Shown here: one piece after another, positions 1 to 9,047 of the stretch | How positions within the stretch are numbered: position 1 is the stretch's first letter | How the letters are laid out: the number at the start of each line of letters is the position of its first letter | NCBI GenBank assembly: GCA_964522605.1 | Contig: CAZFWV010000012.1 | Location: 1 to 50,628, forward strand | Length of the DNA stretch: 50,628 nucleotides | Source: CAVZLD01 sp964522605 | Lineage (GTDB): Bacteria > Planctomycetota > Planctomycetia > Pirellulales > Pirellulaceae | Direction of reading: 5' to 3' | Translations under genes and position numbers: made by a program | The notes under the pieces: model-generated | The model's database searches: none | Told to the model about the DNA's origin: nothing | The model's input: only the letters and a program-made list of their open reading frames with translations

Positions 1-14
1 GGGTGATCCGATAA

Positions 15-1034
15 ATGACCACACCGCCTCGCACGGTTCGGTTGTCCACCGTATTCATCGTGGCAAGCCTGATTCTCTGTCTGCTGGCGATCGCTGCTTT
101 AGGGACGATGCCGCCGTTCGGCGCAACGCAGTTGATGGATGCCATCAACTCGGCCGGACACTTCCTCGTTTTTGGCATGCTGGCCCTCTTGATCGCTCTG
201 GTCGCAGCCTGCCTACCGGTCCTACAGAATCGCTCGAAGTGGCTGGCCCTGCTGATCGGTCTGTTCGGCGCGATCGGGATTGGGGGTGCGCTGGAAGCTG
301 TGCAGATGTGGATCCCCAGCCGTTCGGCCAGCCGAGAAGATCTTCTGCAAGACTCGCTGGGTGCCATCGCCGCGAGCTGCTTGTTGTACCTGGTCGGATG
401 GATCCGACATCGTGACCGGAACGCGCCCCCATTTCGCTGGCTGGCTGCCCTGCTGCTTCTGGGAACCATCACGCTTGGTGCTGTTCCTCTGACAAACTGC
501 CTGATGGACTATCGTGATCGAAATCGCGCGGCTCCCCTGCTGGTCGATTTTCGTGCGCATTGGACACGGCGTTTCCTCAAGTTTGACGATACGGTCCGAA
601 TCCAACCCACCGGTTCACCTCCGGCATGGCCCGCCAGTGCGGGTACGAACGTCGCCCAGGTGCAGATCGGCGTCGGCGAACGATTTGCAGGATGGGGGAT
701 GAGTGAACCGTATCCGCGGTGGCCTGCCGATGCCGAATTCGTGATGGATGTGCTCCTGTCATCACCTGAGCAATTGACCTTGATCATGCGCGTGCATGAT
801 GTGCAGCACAACGATGAATATTACGACCGATTCCATCGCGAATTCGCGTTGACTCGTGGCTATCAGCAATTGCGCATTCCGATCGAGGACATCCGTCAGG
901 GGCCGAGAACTCGGGAGATCGACTTGGATCACATCCAAGGCTTCAAATTCTTCGTGATCGAGCCATCGGGACCGATCGACTTGACGGTCGGCAATGTCCG
1001 TTTTGAGCGGAAGACCAATCATGAGTCGCGCTAG
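15..1034 (+). CDS. VanZ-like membrane protein with exported C-terminal domain
   Basis: 339 aa. An in-frame TAA lies directly before the ATG (TAAATG at 12-17), so the start is fixed here or later. Residues 1-165 hold about four or five hydrophobic segments, with the VanZ-type feature AGHFLVFGMLALL near residues 47-59 and an acidic/aromatic stretch (EAVQMWIPSRSAS) in the next loop. VanZ proteins are small membrane proteins known from teicoplanin resistance, but most relatives have no known role. After the last TM (about residue 160), roughly 175 residues would lie outside the membrane and look like a beta-sandwich ligand-binding domain (regular beta-strand/turn pattern, several WP and RIP turns); the resemblance to CIA30/CBM-type folds is an inference. 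The fusion makes the protein about twice the size of a simple VanZ protein. The stop codon overlaps the stop of the convergent flavin reductase gene. Confidence 0.8.
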   Translation: MTTPPRTVRLSTVFIVASLILCLLAIAALGTMPPFGATQLMDAINSAGHFLVFGMLALLIALVAACLPVLQNRSKWLALLIGLFGAIGIGGALEAVQMWIPSRSASREDLLQDSLGAIAASCLLYLVGWIRHRDRNAPPFRWLAALLLLGTITLGAVPLTNCLMDYRDRNRAAPLLVDFRAHWTRRFLKFDDTVRIQPTGSPPAWPASAGTNVAQVQIGVGERFAGWGMSEPYPRWPADAEFVMDVLLSSPEQLTLIMRVHDVQHNDEYYDRFHREFALTRGYQQLRIPIEDIRQGPRTREIDLDHIQGFKFFVIEPSGPIDLTVGNVRFERKTNHESR

Positions 1035-1501
1035 TCGCTGAGCTTCGCGTACCCGCTGCCGTAATAAATCAACGGCTTTCCGTCGCGATAGCCGCCGTCG
1101 AGGATCTTTCCAATGAACAGGTCGTGATCTCCTCCCGGGAGCGACTCCACAATCTGGCAGTCGACCCAACCGAGTGCGTCGATCAGAATCGGCGCACCCG
1201 TGACGGCGGTCTTCGTCTCCAACTCAGAGAAATCCTTCGGCCCGGGCGACGAAAAGCGGATCGACAGGTGCTGTTGATCCTCGTCGAGAATATTTAGCGC
1301 GAAGCACTGCCCACGAATGAACATCTGGTGTGAAGGCGTTCCGCGGACAACAGCCAGTAAGACGAGGGGTGGATCAAGCGATAAAGATGCCACGGCGTTG
1401 GCGGTCATTCCCCAGGTTTCTCCATCGGCTACCGTGCTGGCCACCGTGACTCCGGTCGCGAACCGGCTCATGATTTTTCGCTGTTGCTGCGAATCAAACA
1501 T
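1031..1501 (-). CDS. Flavin reductase family protein (FMN-binding split barrel)
   Basis: 156 aa from the ATG at 1501, chosen because a strong AGGAGGAG Shine-Dalgarno sequence sits about 8 nt upstream on the minus strand (1510-1517); the frame stays open to a TTG at 1546, but that start would put the ribosome site inside the gene. The protein has the flavin-reductase core: GVTVAST near the N-terminus, WGMTANAVASLSLDPPLVLLAV in the middle (quoted in part) and FALNILDEDQQ followed by RFSS. Such enzymes use NAD(P)H to reduce free FMN/FAD, often for a partner monooxygenase, but no monooxygenase is visible here. Likely cytoplasmic. Convergent with the VanZ-like gene, sharing the four bases CTAG as both stop codons. 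Confidence 0.88.
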   Translation of the reverse strand: MFDSQQQRKIMSRFATGVTVASTVADGETWGMTANAVASLSLDPPLVLLAVVRGTPSHQMFIRGQCFALNILDEDQQHLSIRFSSPGPKDFSELETKTAVTGAPILIDALGWVDCQIVESLPGGDHDLFIGKILDGGYRDGKPLIYYGSGYAKLSD

Positions 1502-1680
1502 TCGAATGATCTCCTCCTCGCGTTCTTTATAGTCGGTGAAGTGCAATTCTCGTAGGTCTCTTAGGGACCACGCACGAGCTGATCGCTGGGTATTGACCGC
1601 AGGCTCGAGGCGGCGTAGGAAGGGGGTAACTTCACGATCCGTTCGTCCGTAGCCACGCGGTCTCTATCGGGGTTCGATGC

Positions 1681-3786
1681 ATGTCAATCCGCTGCTTCCG
1701 TCGCGCAGTGCTGTACGTTCTGTGCCATGTGATGTGGTTGCCTGCTGCAACATCAGAACCAACAAACGAACAGCTCGATTTCTTTGAGTCGCGAATTCGC
1801 CCGGTGTTGGTGGAGCACTGCTATGCGTGTCATTCGGCCGAGGCCGAGGAGCCGCAAGCCGGCTTGCGACTCGACCTTCGTTCGGGCTGGGCGCAAGGAG
1901 GCGATTCGGGACCGGCAATTCAGCCACAGGATCCGGATGGCAGCCTGTTGCTGAAGGCGATCCGGTATGAAGACGATGCGTCGCCGATGCCCCCGGAACG
2001 GAAGCTTCCCGATGCGGTCGTTCAGGATTTCGCTCAATGGATCCGCGACGGAGCGGCCGACCCACGCACCGACGACGCTTCAAGCTCCCCATCGAAGGAC
2101 ACTCCGTCGACTTCGCTTGCGGAGGATCACTGGGCATTTCGTGCACCGACGATCGTGCCCCCTGGACCGGATCCCGAAATGTGGTCGAGAAACGGTCTGG
2201 ATCGCTATGTTCGTGATGCTCAGCGTCAAGTAGGACTTGAACCTTCGCCTTCGGCCAACCGTCGAACTCTGATTCGCCGGGCGTACTTCGATCTGTGGGG
2301 GATTCCCCCGAGCTACGCCGAAACCGAGGCGTTTGTCGCGAATCCCGCGTCGAGCGCATTCACGCAACTGATCGACCAGTTACTCGCCTCACCCCGATTT
2401 GGGGAGCGTTGGGCTCGGCATTGGTTGGATGTCTCCCGCTTTGCCGACACGAAGGGATACGTCTTCCAGGAAGATCGTAATTATCCCGAGGCCTATCGTT
2501 ACCGTGACTGGGTCATTCGCGCCTTGAACGAGGATCTGCCCTACGACGAGTTTTTGCGGTATCAGTTGGCCGCTGACTCGATCGCCCAAGATCGTCCCGA
2601 AGAGTTGGTGGCAATGGGCTACTTGACGCTGGGACGGAGATTTCTGAACAATCGTCACGACATCATCGACGATCGAATTGACGTGGTGACGCGCGGCCTG
2701 ATGGCACTGACAGTGACCTGTGCACGGTGCCACGACCATAAATACGACCCGATCCCGATGGCCGATTACTACTCTCTCTATGGGGTCTTCGCCAGCAGTG
2801 ATGAGCCGGGGGGAGAACCGACTGCCCTGCGGTTAGTCGATCGCGCGGAACCTCGCAACGCGCACGTGTTCTTGCGTGGCAACCCGCAAAACCGAGGTCC
2901 GGAGGTGCCGCGGCAGTTCCTGGAGCTGCTGTCCGGTCCAAATCGGCAGCCATTTCATGACGGAAGTGGTCGTCGCGAAATGGCTGAAGCGATTGCGAGC
3001 GAGGACAATCCACTCACGGCCCGCGTCTTCGTAAATCGTGTTTGGGGAATTCTCCTCGGCAGCTACCTCGTGGACACACCGAGTGACTTTGGCACGCGAA
3101 GCGACCCACCTCTGCTTTTGCCCGTATTAGATCATTTGGCGATTGAATTCATTCGAAACGATTGGTCGGTGAAGTGGCTAGTCCGCGAAATCGTGACGTC
3201 GTCGACGTACCAACAAGGATCGTGCGAGAAACAGGCGGCCATCGCGATCGATCCGGAGAATCGGACCTATTGGCGAATGAATCGGCGACGGCTCGATTTT
3301 GAGGCCCTACGCGATGCGGTTCTGGCGGCCAGTGGCCAACTGCAAGCCGAGTCGGTCGGCGGTCCATCGGCACCGATCACCGGCGAAACGTATTCGAGAC
3401 GGCGGACGCTCTATGCGTTCCTTGATCGACAAAATCTCCCCGGCTTGTTCCGCGTCTTTGATGTCGCCAACCCCGACACACACTCCCCGAAGAGGTTTGA
3501 AACCACGGTGCCGCAACAGGCCTTGTTCTTGATGAACAGTCCCTTCCTGCTGGATCAATCTCAAGCGGCCGCGGTCCGAGCACTCGCGGAGGCCGCACCG
3601 GACACCGCGCCGCGGATCACCGCCTTGTACCGCCAGATCCTGGGACGCGACCCGACGTCGGAGGAATTCGAGCTGAGCTCGCAGTTCATTGGCGAGTCAC
3701 CGACTCAAGAAATTCCCGAATCCACGCCCTGGTCCCAACTGGCCCAGGTCCTGCTCTTGTCCAACGAGTTCCTCTTTTTGGACTGA
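1681..3786 (+). CDS. PSCyt1-DUF1549-DUF1553 exported cytochrome c-type protein
   Basis: 701 aa. A short hydrophobic N-terminus (residues 8-22) is followed by a planctomycete cytochrome c domain with CYACH at residues 47-51 and an MPPERK segment that could give the methionine ligand. Residues about 165-370 match DUF1549: a GIPPSYAETEAF region, FGERWARHWLDVSRFADT, and the second heme-like motif CARCHDHKYDPI. Residues about 430-690 match DUF1553 (NPLTARVFVNRVW, NDWSVKWLVREIVTSSTYQQ, then QQALFLMNSPF). The family is found mainly in Planctomycetota, is paired with DUF1501 proteins, and has been proposed to act in extracytoplasmic oxidation of complex carbon; the reaction is unknown. At about 700 aa it is shorter than many relatives, because the DUF1549-DUF1553 linker is compact. 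The DUF1501 partner starts 4 nt downstream. Confidence 0.92.
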   Translation: MSIRCFRRAVLYVLCHVMWLPAATSEPTNEQLDFFESRIRPVLVEHCYACHSAEAEEPQAGLRLDLRSGWAQGGDSGPAIQPQDPDGSLLLKAIRYEDDASPMPPERKLPDAVVQDFAQWIRDGAADPRTDDASSSPSKDTPSTSLAEDHWAFRAPTIVPPGPDPEMWSRNGLDRYVRDAQRQVGLEPSPSANRRTLIRRAYFDLWGIPPSYAETEAFVANPASSAFTQLIDQLLASPRFGERWARHWLDVSRFADTKGYVFQEDRNYPEAYRYRDWVIRALNEDLPYDEFLRYQLAADSIAQDRPEELVAMGYLTLGRRFLNNRHDIIDDRIDVVTRGLMALTVTCARCHDHKYDPIPMADYYSLYGVFASSDEPGGEPTALRLVDRAEPRNAHVFLRGNPQNRGPEVPRQFLELLSGPNRQPFHDGSGRREMAEAIASEDNPLTARVFVNRVWGILLGSYLVDTPSDFGTRSDPPLLLPVLDHLAIEFIRNDWSVKWLVREIVTSSTYQQGSCEKQAAIAIDPENRTYWRMNRRRLDFEALRDAVLAASGQLQAESVGGPSAPITGETYSRRRTLYAFLDRQNLPGLFRVFDVANPDTHSPKRFETTVPQQALFLMNSPFLLDQSQAAAVRALAEAAPDTAPRITALYRQILGRDPTSEEFELSSQFIGESPTQEIPESTPWSQLAQVLLLSNEFLFLD

Positions 3787-3790
3787 ATCG

Positions 3791-5212
3791 ATGCCCACGA
3801 CTCGTTTCCCAATTTCCCGACGCGAGCTGCTGCAACGCAGCGGGTTAGGTCTTGGCGCTTTGGCTCTGGGTTCGTTGCTGGACGCACCAGCGGCTGCGGT
3901 CGAGGGCGCGAATCCATTGGCTCCGCGCGCTCCCCACTTCACGCCGAAAGCCCGTCGTGTCATTCATCTATTTATGAATGGCGGGCCTTCTCACGTCGAC
4001 ACGTTTGACCCCAAGCCGGCACTCACAAAATACGCGGGGCAAGAACTTCCGGGGGGGAATCTCGCGACCGAGCGCAAGACGGGCGCGGCGTTTCCGTCGC
4101 CTTACAAGTTTCACCAACATGGCCAGAGTGGGATTCCCGTCAGTGAGATCTTTCCCCATGTCGCGCGATGCGTGGATGACCTGGCGGTGATCCGTTCGAT
4201 GCATGCCGACGTTCCCAATCACGAACCATCGCTGCTGCTGATGAACTGCGGCAACGCACGGCTGATTCGGCCCAGCATGGGTTCCTGGTTGACGTATGGT
4301 CTGGGCACCGAAAACCAGAATCTGCCCGCCTTTATTGCGATGTGTCCGGGCGGCTACCCCATCCAGGAATCGCAGAACTGGCAGGCGGGGTTCTTGCCGG
4401 GCGTCTACCAGGGAACCTACATCGACACGCAACACGAACAAGTCGAACAGCTGATCGAGAACATCCGGAACGAGCGGACCTCCGGCGAAGATCAACGCCG
4501 GCAATTGGACTTGCTGCAACAGCTGAACCGCATCCATCAGCAAGCGCGTGACCAGGATCCACAACTCGAGACCCGAATTCAGTCGTTCGAACTCGCCTAC
4601 CGGATGCAACATGCGGCCGCCGAGGCATTCGATGTCTCGCGCGAGCCGCAGTACATCCGCGACATGTACGGTCCGGGCGTCCAGGCCAGACAGATCCTGA
4701 TTGCACGACGCCTTCTGGAACGAGGGGTGCGCTTCGTGCAGGTCTGGCACGGCGCGGGACAGCCGTGGGACAATCACGATGATCTGGAGGTCAATCATCG
4801 GCGGTTAGCGCGCGAGTGTGATCAAGCCATCGGCGCACTTCTTGGGGATCTGAAGCAGCGCGGCATGCTCGAGGACACGCTGGTCATCTGGGGTGGTGAG
4901 TTCGGACGCACGCCGACGGTGGAGCTTCCGAAAGCGGGCTCGAATGCCGGGAAGATCAACGGCCGAGACCACAATCATCACGGCTTCACGATGTGGCTTG
5001 CCGGCGGAGGCGTGAAGGGCGGAACGATTCATGGAATGACGGACGACTTTGGATTTCGCGCCGTGGAAAACCGCGTCCACGTCCACGATCTTCACGCCAC
5101 AATCCTGAAGCTAATGGGCTTCGACCATGAACGCTTTACCTTCCGCTACGCCGGACGCGATTTTCGCCTGACCGACGTGCACGGACGCATTGTCGACGAA
5201 CTCATCGCTTGA
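3791..5212 (+). CDS. DUF1501 family protein with Tat signal
   Basis: 473 aa from the ATG at 3791, four bases after the DUF1549/DUF1553 stop, implying an operon. The frame is open further upstream inside the previous gene but that part is not expected to be used. The N-terminus reads SRRELLQRSGLGLGALALG, a twin-arginine signal, so the protein should be folded before export. DUF1501 proteins have an alkaline-phosphatase/sulfatase-like fold. Visible family features are HLFMNGGPSHVDTFDPKP near residue 57, WHGAGQPWDNHDDL, IWGGEFGRTP, GRDHNHHGFTMWLAGGGVKGG and the C-terminal HDLHATILKLMGFDHERFTFRYAGRDFRLTD (in part). The Asp/His-rich positions suggest a metal site. Function is unknown; the constant pairing with PSCyt-type cytochromes suggests joint work in the periplasm. 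Confidence 0.93.
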   Translation: MPTTRFPISRRELLQRSGLGLGALALGSLLDAPAAAVEGANPLAPRAPHFTPKARRVIHLFMNGGPSHVDTFDPKPALTKYAGQELPGGNLATERKTGAAFPSPYKFHQHGQSGIPVSEIFPHVARCVDDLAVIRSMHADVPNHEPSLLLMNCGNARLIRPSMGSWLTYGLGTENQNLPAFIAMCPGGYPIQESQNWQAGFLPGVYQGTYIDTQHEQVEQLIENIRNERTSGEDQRRQLDLLQQLNRIHQQARDQDPQLETRIQSFELAYRMQHAAAEAFDVSREPQYIRDMYGPGVQARQILIARRLLERGVRFVQVWHGAGQPWDNHDDLEVNHRRLARECDQAIGALLGDLKQRGMLEDTLVIWGGEFGRTPTVELPKAGSNAGKINGRDHNHHGFTMWLAGGGVKGGTIHGMTDDFGFRAVENRVHVHDLHATILKLMGFDHERFTFRYAGRDFRLTDVHGRIVDELIA

Positions 5213-5256
5213 TGGGTTCCTCCCCGTGTCGCGTCCATCGTTCGACGTCCGATTGC

Positions 5257-6831
5257 TCACTCCTTTATCACTTGGCCGTCGGTTGCTCCGAGCATTGCCC
5301 AGATCATCTCCGGCGACACGTCACTGCTCAGAAACCGGACACTCCCATCACAGAACAGCACCAGGGTACCGGGTCCATGTGCGCGCCCCAGACCTTCCGT
5401 CGGTGCGTCGGATCGCACGGTGACATCCTGCGGCCGCGTCCATTCCACCGCCTTGTCCTGTGCCACCTCAACCACCATCACCGTATTGCTCGTGCCGTCG
5501 GTAATTTCGCGAAAGGACAATGGTTGCTCGCCCCCCCACACCGTCCCGTCACCGATCGGCAAAACATACGTGGTCTTGCCATGCTCAATTCCCGCGGTCT
5601 CGGGACAAACAAACATGCGAGGCATCTGCGAGATGAGTTTGCGGTTGTGCTCGCTGTCCCAGGGCTCGTCCAGATGAAACTGATCGTACAGAGCTTGCAA
5701 TCCAAGTTGCGGCAGCAGGTGCACTCGCCAGCTAAGCAGCGGGCGTCCTTGTTCGTCACGGGAAGCAGCCGGTGGGAACGTCTTGTGTTGCTCGTAGTAG
5801 TTGTGCATCGCCAAGCCGATTTGCTTGAGGTTGTTCATGCACTGCTGACGCTTGGCAGCTTGTCGTGCTGCCGTCAGCGGCTGTCCGACGATTTGCAATA
5901 GAGAAGCCTGAAATGCATCGTTTTTCAGAAGAACCTGCACTTTTCGGTCGGCAACCTGTGGACGCAATGACTTCGCCAGGAGCTGCGCCTGGGGATACTG
6001 CTTTTGCACCTGGGGCAATTGCGTTACAAATTCGAGTCCCTTTTGGATCGCGGCCGATACTAGCTGGGCATCGGCGCCGGACCGTGTTTCGAGGGCGATC
6101 TGAAGAACCACTTCGGCCCGCGGATCCAGCCTCACCGACAACCCTCGAATCCCATCCGCCAACAGCTCTCCATTGATGTCCTGCCAGGGTTCGGGAAGTT
6201 CGGGGAACATCTCTCGCAGGACGCGTCGCTGATCTGAACTCAGGTGTACCAGACCAACCACCGGCTGGGGCTCTAGGGCGGCAAGCGCCGCTTGAAACTC
6301 CGGTCTTTCGACCGGTTTCTGCGCGCGGACTCGCTGCAGAGTCGTGGGGGAACCCATCAGCCAGGTCGTCGGATCGTGCTGCACGACCTCCAGATTGCCC
6401 GCCTCCTGGGTCGAGCACAACCACTTCAACCAAGCCGTCAGTTCTTTCGCCGCGTTGTCCGATTGACCACGAACGATGATCAACGGTGAGCCCATGGGAA
6501 AATCCGCTACACTCAACACACACCAGACCTCTCGACCGCCGGCCTGCGAGAACTCCTGGCCCAACTGGCGGGCTCGTTCAACAATCGCCTTGGCGACCTC
6601 AACTTGTTCCGCTTCAAGCTTCGCCTGTTCCGCGAATTGCTGAACGAGGTCGGGAGTGACCGTTTCGAGTAACCGTTCGACGTCGACGCGGATCACGGCG
6701 ACTGCATCGCGATCAATCCATGTCGACATGTCCGCAGCCTCGGACTGCGCACTTACGCATTTCGCGGCTAAGAAGCCGGACACCAACAGCCCAATCAGGG
6801 AGGCACAGATGATTTGGTTTCGATTCATCAT
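5257..6831 (-). CDS. DUF1559 domain protein with H-X9-DG C-terminus and long N-terminal region
   Basis: 524 aa. Starts with a signal-like hydrophobic segment (CASLIGLLVSGFLAAKCVSA). Residues 35-310 form a region unlike the usual short pilin-type N-terminus; it resembles extracytoplasmic DUF3352-like proteins seen in Planctomycetota, but that match is by eye. The DUF1559 part begins at about residue 335 (AAKRQQCMNNLKQIGLAMHNYYEQ, in part), then TFPPAASRDEQGRPLLSWRVHLLPQLGLQALYDQF (in part), FVCPET, the TSNTVMVVE segment, and finally HGPGTLVLFCDGSVRFLS, the H-X9-DG hallmark. Standard DUF1559 proteins carry a prepilin-like cleavage helix directly before this module; here the module is carried at the end of another domain. 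Last gene of the sigma-factor cluster; 99 nt separate it from the upstream gene. Confidence 0.9.
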   Translation of the reverse strand: MMNRNQIICASLIGLLVSGFLAAKCVSAQSEAADMSTWIDRDAVAVIRVDVERLLETVTPDLVQQFAEQAKLEAEQVEVAKAIVERARQLGQEFSQAGGREVWCVLSVADFPMGSPLIIVRGQSDNAAKELTAWLKWLCSTQEAGNLEVVQHDPTTWLMGSPTTLQRVRAQKPVERPEFQAALAALEPQPVVGLVHLSSDQRRVLREMFPELPEPWQDINGELLADGIRGLSVRLDPRAEVVLQIALETRSGADAQLVSAAIQKGLEFVTQLPQVQKQYPQAQLLAKSLRPQVADRKVQVLLKNDAFQASLLQIVGQPLTAARQAAKRQQCMNNLKQIGLAMHNYYEQHKTFPPAASRDEQGRPLLSWRVHLLPQLGLQALYDQFHLDEPWDSEHNRKLISQMPRMFVCPETAGIEHGKTTYVLPIGDGTVWGGEQPLSFREITDGTSNTVMVVEVAQDKAVEWTRPQDVTVRSDAPTEGLGRAHGPGTLVLFCDGSVRFLSSDVSPEMIWAMLGATDGQVIKE

Positions 6832-6930
6832 GGGACGGTTCTCCGTCTACGAATTCTTTCCGATATGCTCGCGCACCCGTTCCAACCGTATCCATGCGGC
6901 ACACGGTTCACGGCTCCCGCGATTCACTGA

Positions 6931-8454
6931 TTAGCGAACCAGCTCCAAGACATACCGTTGGGCCGGAAGCCTGGGAATATCAGGCACGAATTGAATCATC
7001 AGTTCCGCACGCTCGCCTTGAGTTTGCAGGCTAAAGAACTGGCCCGTAATGGGATCCATCGGCACGGGAGTCTGTCGTACCTCGTGCAGTTCAGTTGGAA
7101 AGGCTCCATCATGTGTCGCCAAGTGGGCGCGCACTCCTTCGATCGTCCGCAAGACAGCGACATCCCGCTGAAATCTTCCCTCGGCATACATGGCCGGCCG
7201 GACAGACGGCATCAGCATGCTGGCCAACGGGACGATCTGCCGCGTGGGAATTCCGCTGGTGAGATATCCCTCTTCCCGCAACCGGTCTTCCGTGGCGCGC
7301 GACTCCTCAACACTCTGCCAGACGGGCAAGTAACACCACTTGAACGTGTGCTGGTAAATATGGCGGTGCACGCGAGCTGCTTGAATCGCCAGCACCTGTC
7401 CAACGGGCATTGCCGCAACGCGTTCGGGATCCATGCCACTTTCGATCAGCGCCGCGCGGGCCTGTGGATAGTTCGCCATCAGCCAGCCGACCGATGCGAT
7501 CTGCAGGAGCAGCTTCCGGCCGCCTTGATGACCAAGACCCGAAAAGGGGTCGCCCGTGACCTCGGTCATCTGCTCAATCCCCTTGGCGAATTCATCCCGC
7601 CACCGCTCTTCGCTCCAATCTTTCGTTTCCGGATCTTCGAGAAAAGGCAGAAACTGCAAGGGCAGGTTCATTTCCTGTTGTAGCGCATTTCGCAGATCGA
7701 CCAAGGGAGCCGGCAACATCGTCAGGGCCCAGTAGAGATTTGGCCCCCCCGCATCAATCCAATCAATGACCGATTCATTCAAATTCGAGGCGATAGCGAT
7801 ACCGACCAATCCGTGAATTAACGTTGGTGCTCTTCCGATGTCGCGTGCGAGACAGAACCCGAGCTGCATCGTCTGGATTGCGTCCTCGAAACGCCCCTGG
7901 GCGATCTCCAATCGGGATTTGATTCGCAGCATACGGCCCAGCCGACGAGTGTCCTGCAGTTCCGGCAGCAGGAACCCAATCGCGTCGCGACCATCGAGTT
8001 CTCGAAGATTCAGACCCCAATCGCAGGACTCACAGAGCGATGCTCGCTGAAGTTCGGTCAGGGAGCCGGTGTAATTCCTGAGCCATTTCACGATCTCATC
8101 CTGGGGCAGTTCCGTCAGGGGAAGTTCCAACCAGGCCTCTTGGGTTTCCCCCAACTGAAATTCCTGTTCGCGCGGGATCAGCAGCAAGGCACGATAGTGG
8201 AAAATGGCCGCATTACCCGGCTTCAGCTTGGCAAAGGGCGGTAACAGAGAGTACTGGAGAGGCGGTTCGGGTTCCGCCGCCGGATGCAGGCGCACGGAAA
8301 TCGTCTCGATCTCACGAGCACTCGCCGAAACTGCGTTGGGATCCTGCACAGCACTCTCGGCCGCCGGAACGCGGACCGCTGGCAGCACGAGGGCAACGCA
8401 CAGCACCGAGGACCACGACACCGTTAACCCGTTTGTTTTTCGCAATGCGTTCAT
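6931..8454 (-). CDS. Exported protein of unknown function in the ECF sigma cluster
   Basis: 507 aa. ATG at 8454 overlaps the TGA of the upstream putative anti-sigma gene as ATGA, so translation is probably coupled. Residues 12-33 (VSWSSVLCVALVLPAVRVPAAES) form a signal peptide. The rest is mostly alpha-helical, with long amphipathic stretches (LQDTRRLGRMLRIKSRLEIAQGRFEDAIQTMQLGFCLARDIG, in part) that resemble TPR-like or helical-solenoid packing, and no catalytic motif that I can see. It is likely periplasmic or surface-attached. Its position between a sigma/anti-sigma pair and a DUF1559 protein suggests an envelope role under the sigma factor. I do not recognise the family. Confidence 0.75.
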   Translation of the reverse strand: MNALRKTNGLTVSWSSVLCVALVLPAVRVPAAESAVQDPNAVSASAREIETISVRLHPAAEPEPPLQYSLLPPFAKLKPGNAAIFHYRALLLIPREQEFQLGETQEAWLELPLTELPQDEIVKWLRNYTGSLTELQRASLCESCDWGLNLRELDGRDAIGFLLPELQDTRRLGRMLRIKSRLEIAQGRFEDAIQTMQLGFCLARDIGRAPTLIHGLVGIAIASNLNESVIDWIDAGGPNLYWALTMLPAPLVDLRNALQQEMNLPLQFLPFLEDPETKDWSEERWRDEFAKGIEQMTEVTGDPFSGLGHQGGRKLLLQIASVGWLMANYPQARAALIESGMDPERVAAMPVGQVLAIQAARVHRHIYQHTFKWCYLPVWQSVEESRATEDRLREEGYLTSGIPTRQIVPLASMLMPSVRPAMYAEGRFQRDVAVLRTIEGVRAHLATHDGAFPTELHEVRQTPVPMDPITGQFFSLQTQGERAELMIQFVPDIPRLPAQRYVLELVR

Positions 8455-9047
8455 GATGAACCTCCGTTGAATCCCGGCAGCGGCTCGACGGATTGCTCGA
8501 CCCCGCCCCGACGTGATTCCGCGAACGGCAGATCGCCGTCAACTATTCCCGATCGCCAGTCACCGTAACGCAACGGCGGAGGGTTTCCATTGCTTGCCAC
8601 CGCCCCTGCTGTCGGAAGCGAATCGACTCCGAATTCGAGCGCCAGCCACCGAATGGACAGATAGCCCAAGTTCGAACGTCGTTCGGGTTTCTCCTCCGCC
8701 ACCCAATCACGATCGGAAGAGATCGATGCTCGGTAGTCCGGCACAACGCGTTCGGCAGAGGTGTCGTCGACGTTCTCTTCCGGCACCACAATCGACCGAT
8801 CAACCTCTGCAATTCGCGGTTCAGCCCGGCGGACAACCGTGGCCGTCGTGACCACCGAGATCAGGACGCAGGCCGCTGTCACGAGTGGCCAGGCGATTCG
8901 CCACCGCGTCTGGTGACGCTTCGCCGATTCTTGTCCCGCACGAAACAGGGTTTCCGCCACATTCAGCCGCGCATCGCGCGGTGACAAGGCTTTCAAACGA
9001 CGTTCAACGTCGCCTATTCGTGGATCGAACGAATCGAGGTCTGACAT
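8451..9047 (-). CDS. Single-TM putative anti-sigma factor
   Basis: 198 aa from the ATG at 9047, which lies inside the end of the ECF sigma gene (34-nt overlap in another frame). The open frame extends further upstream, but within the sigma gene. Layout: about 45 cytoplasmic residues with charged helices (FDPRIGDVERRLKALSPRDARLNVAETLFRAGQ, in part), one TM helix (WRIAWPLVTAACVLISVVTTATVV at roughly 48-71) and about 125 low-complexity extracytoplasmic residues. This is the typical topology of membrane anti-sigma factors, although no zinc-binding HxxxCxxC motif is present, so the role rests on gene position. Its TGA overlaps the ATG of the next gene. Confidence 0.7.
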   Translation of the reverse strand: MSDLDSFDPRIGDVERRLKALSPRDARLNVAETLFRAGQESAKRHQTRWRIAWPLVTAACVLISVVTTATVVRRAEPRIAEVDRSIVVPEENVDDTSAERVVPDYRASISSDRDWVAEEKPERRSNLGYLSIRWLALEFGVDSLPTAGAVASNGNPPPLRYGDWRSGIVDGDLPFAESRRGGVEQSVEPLPGFNGGSS

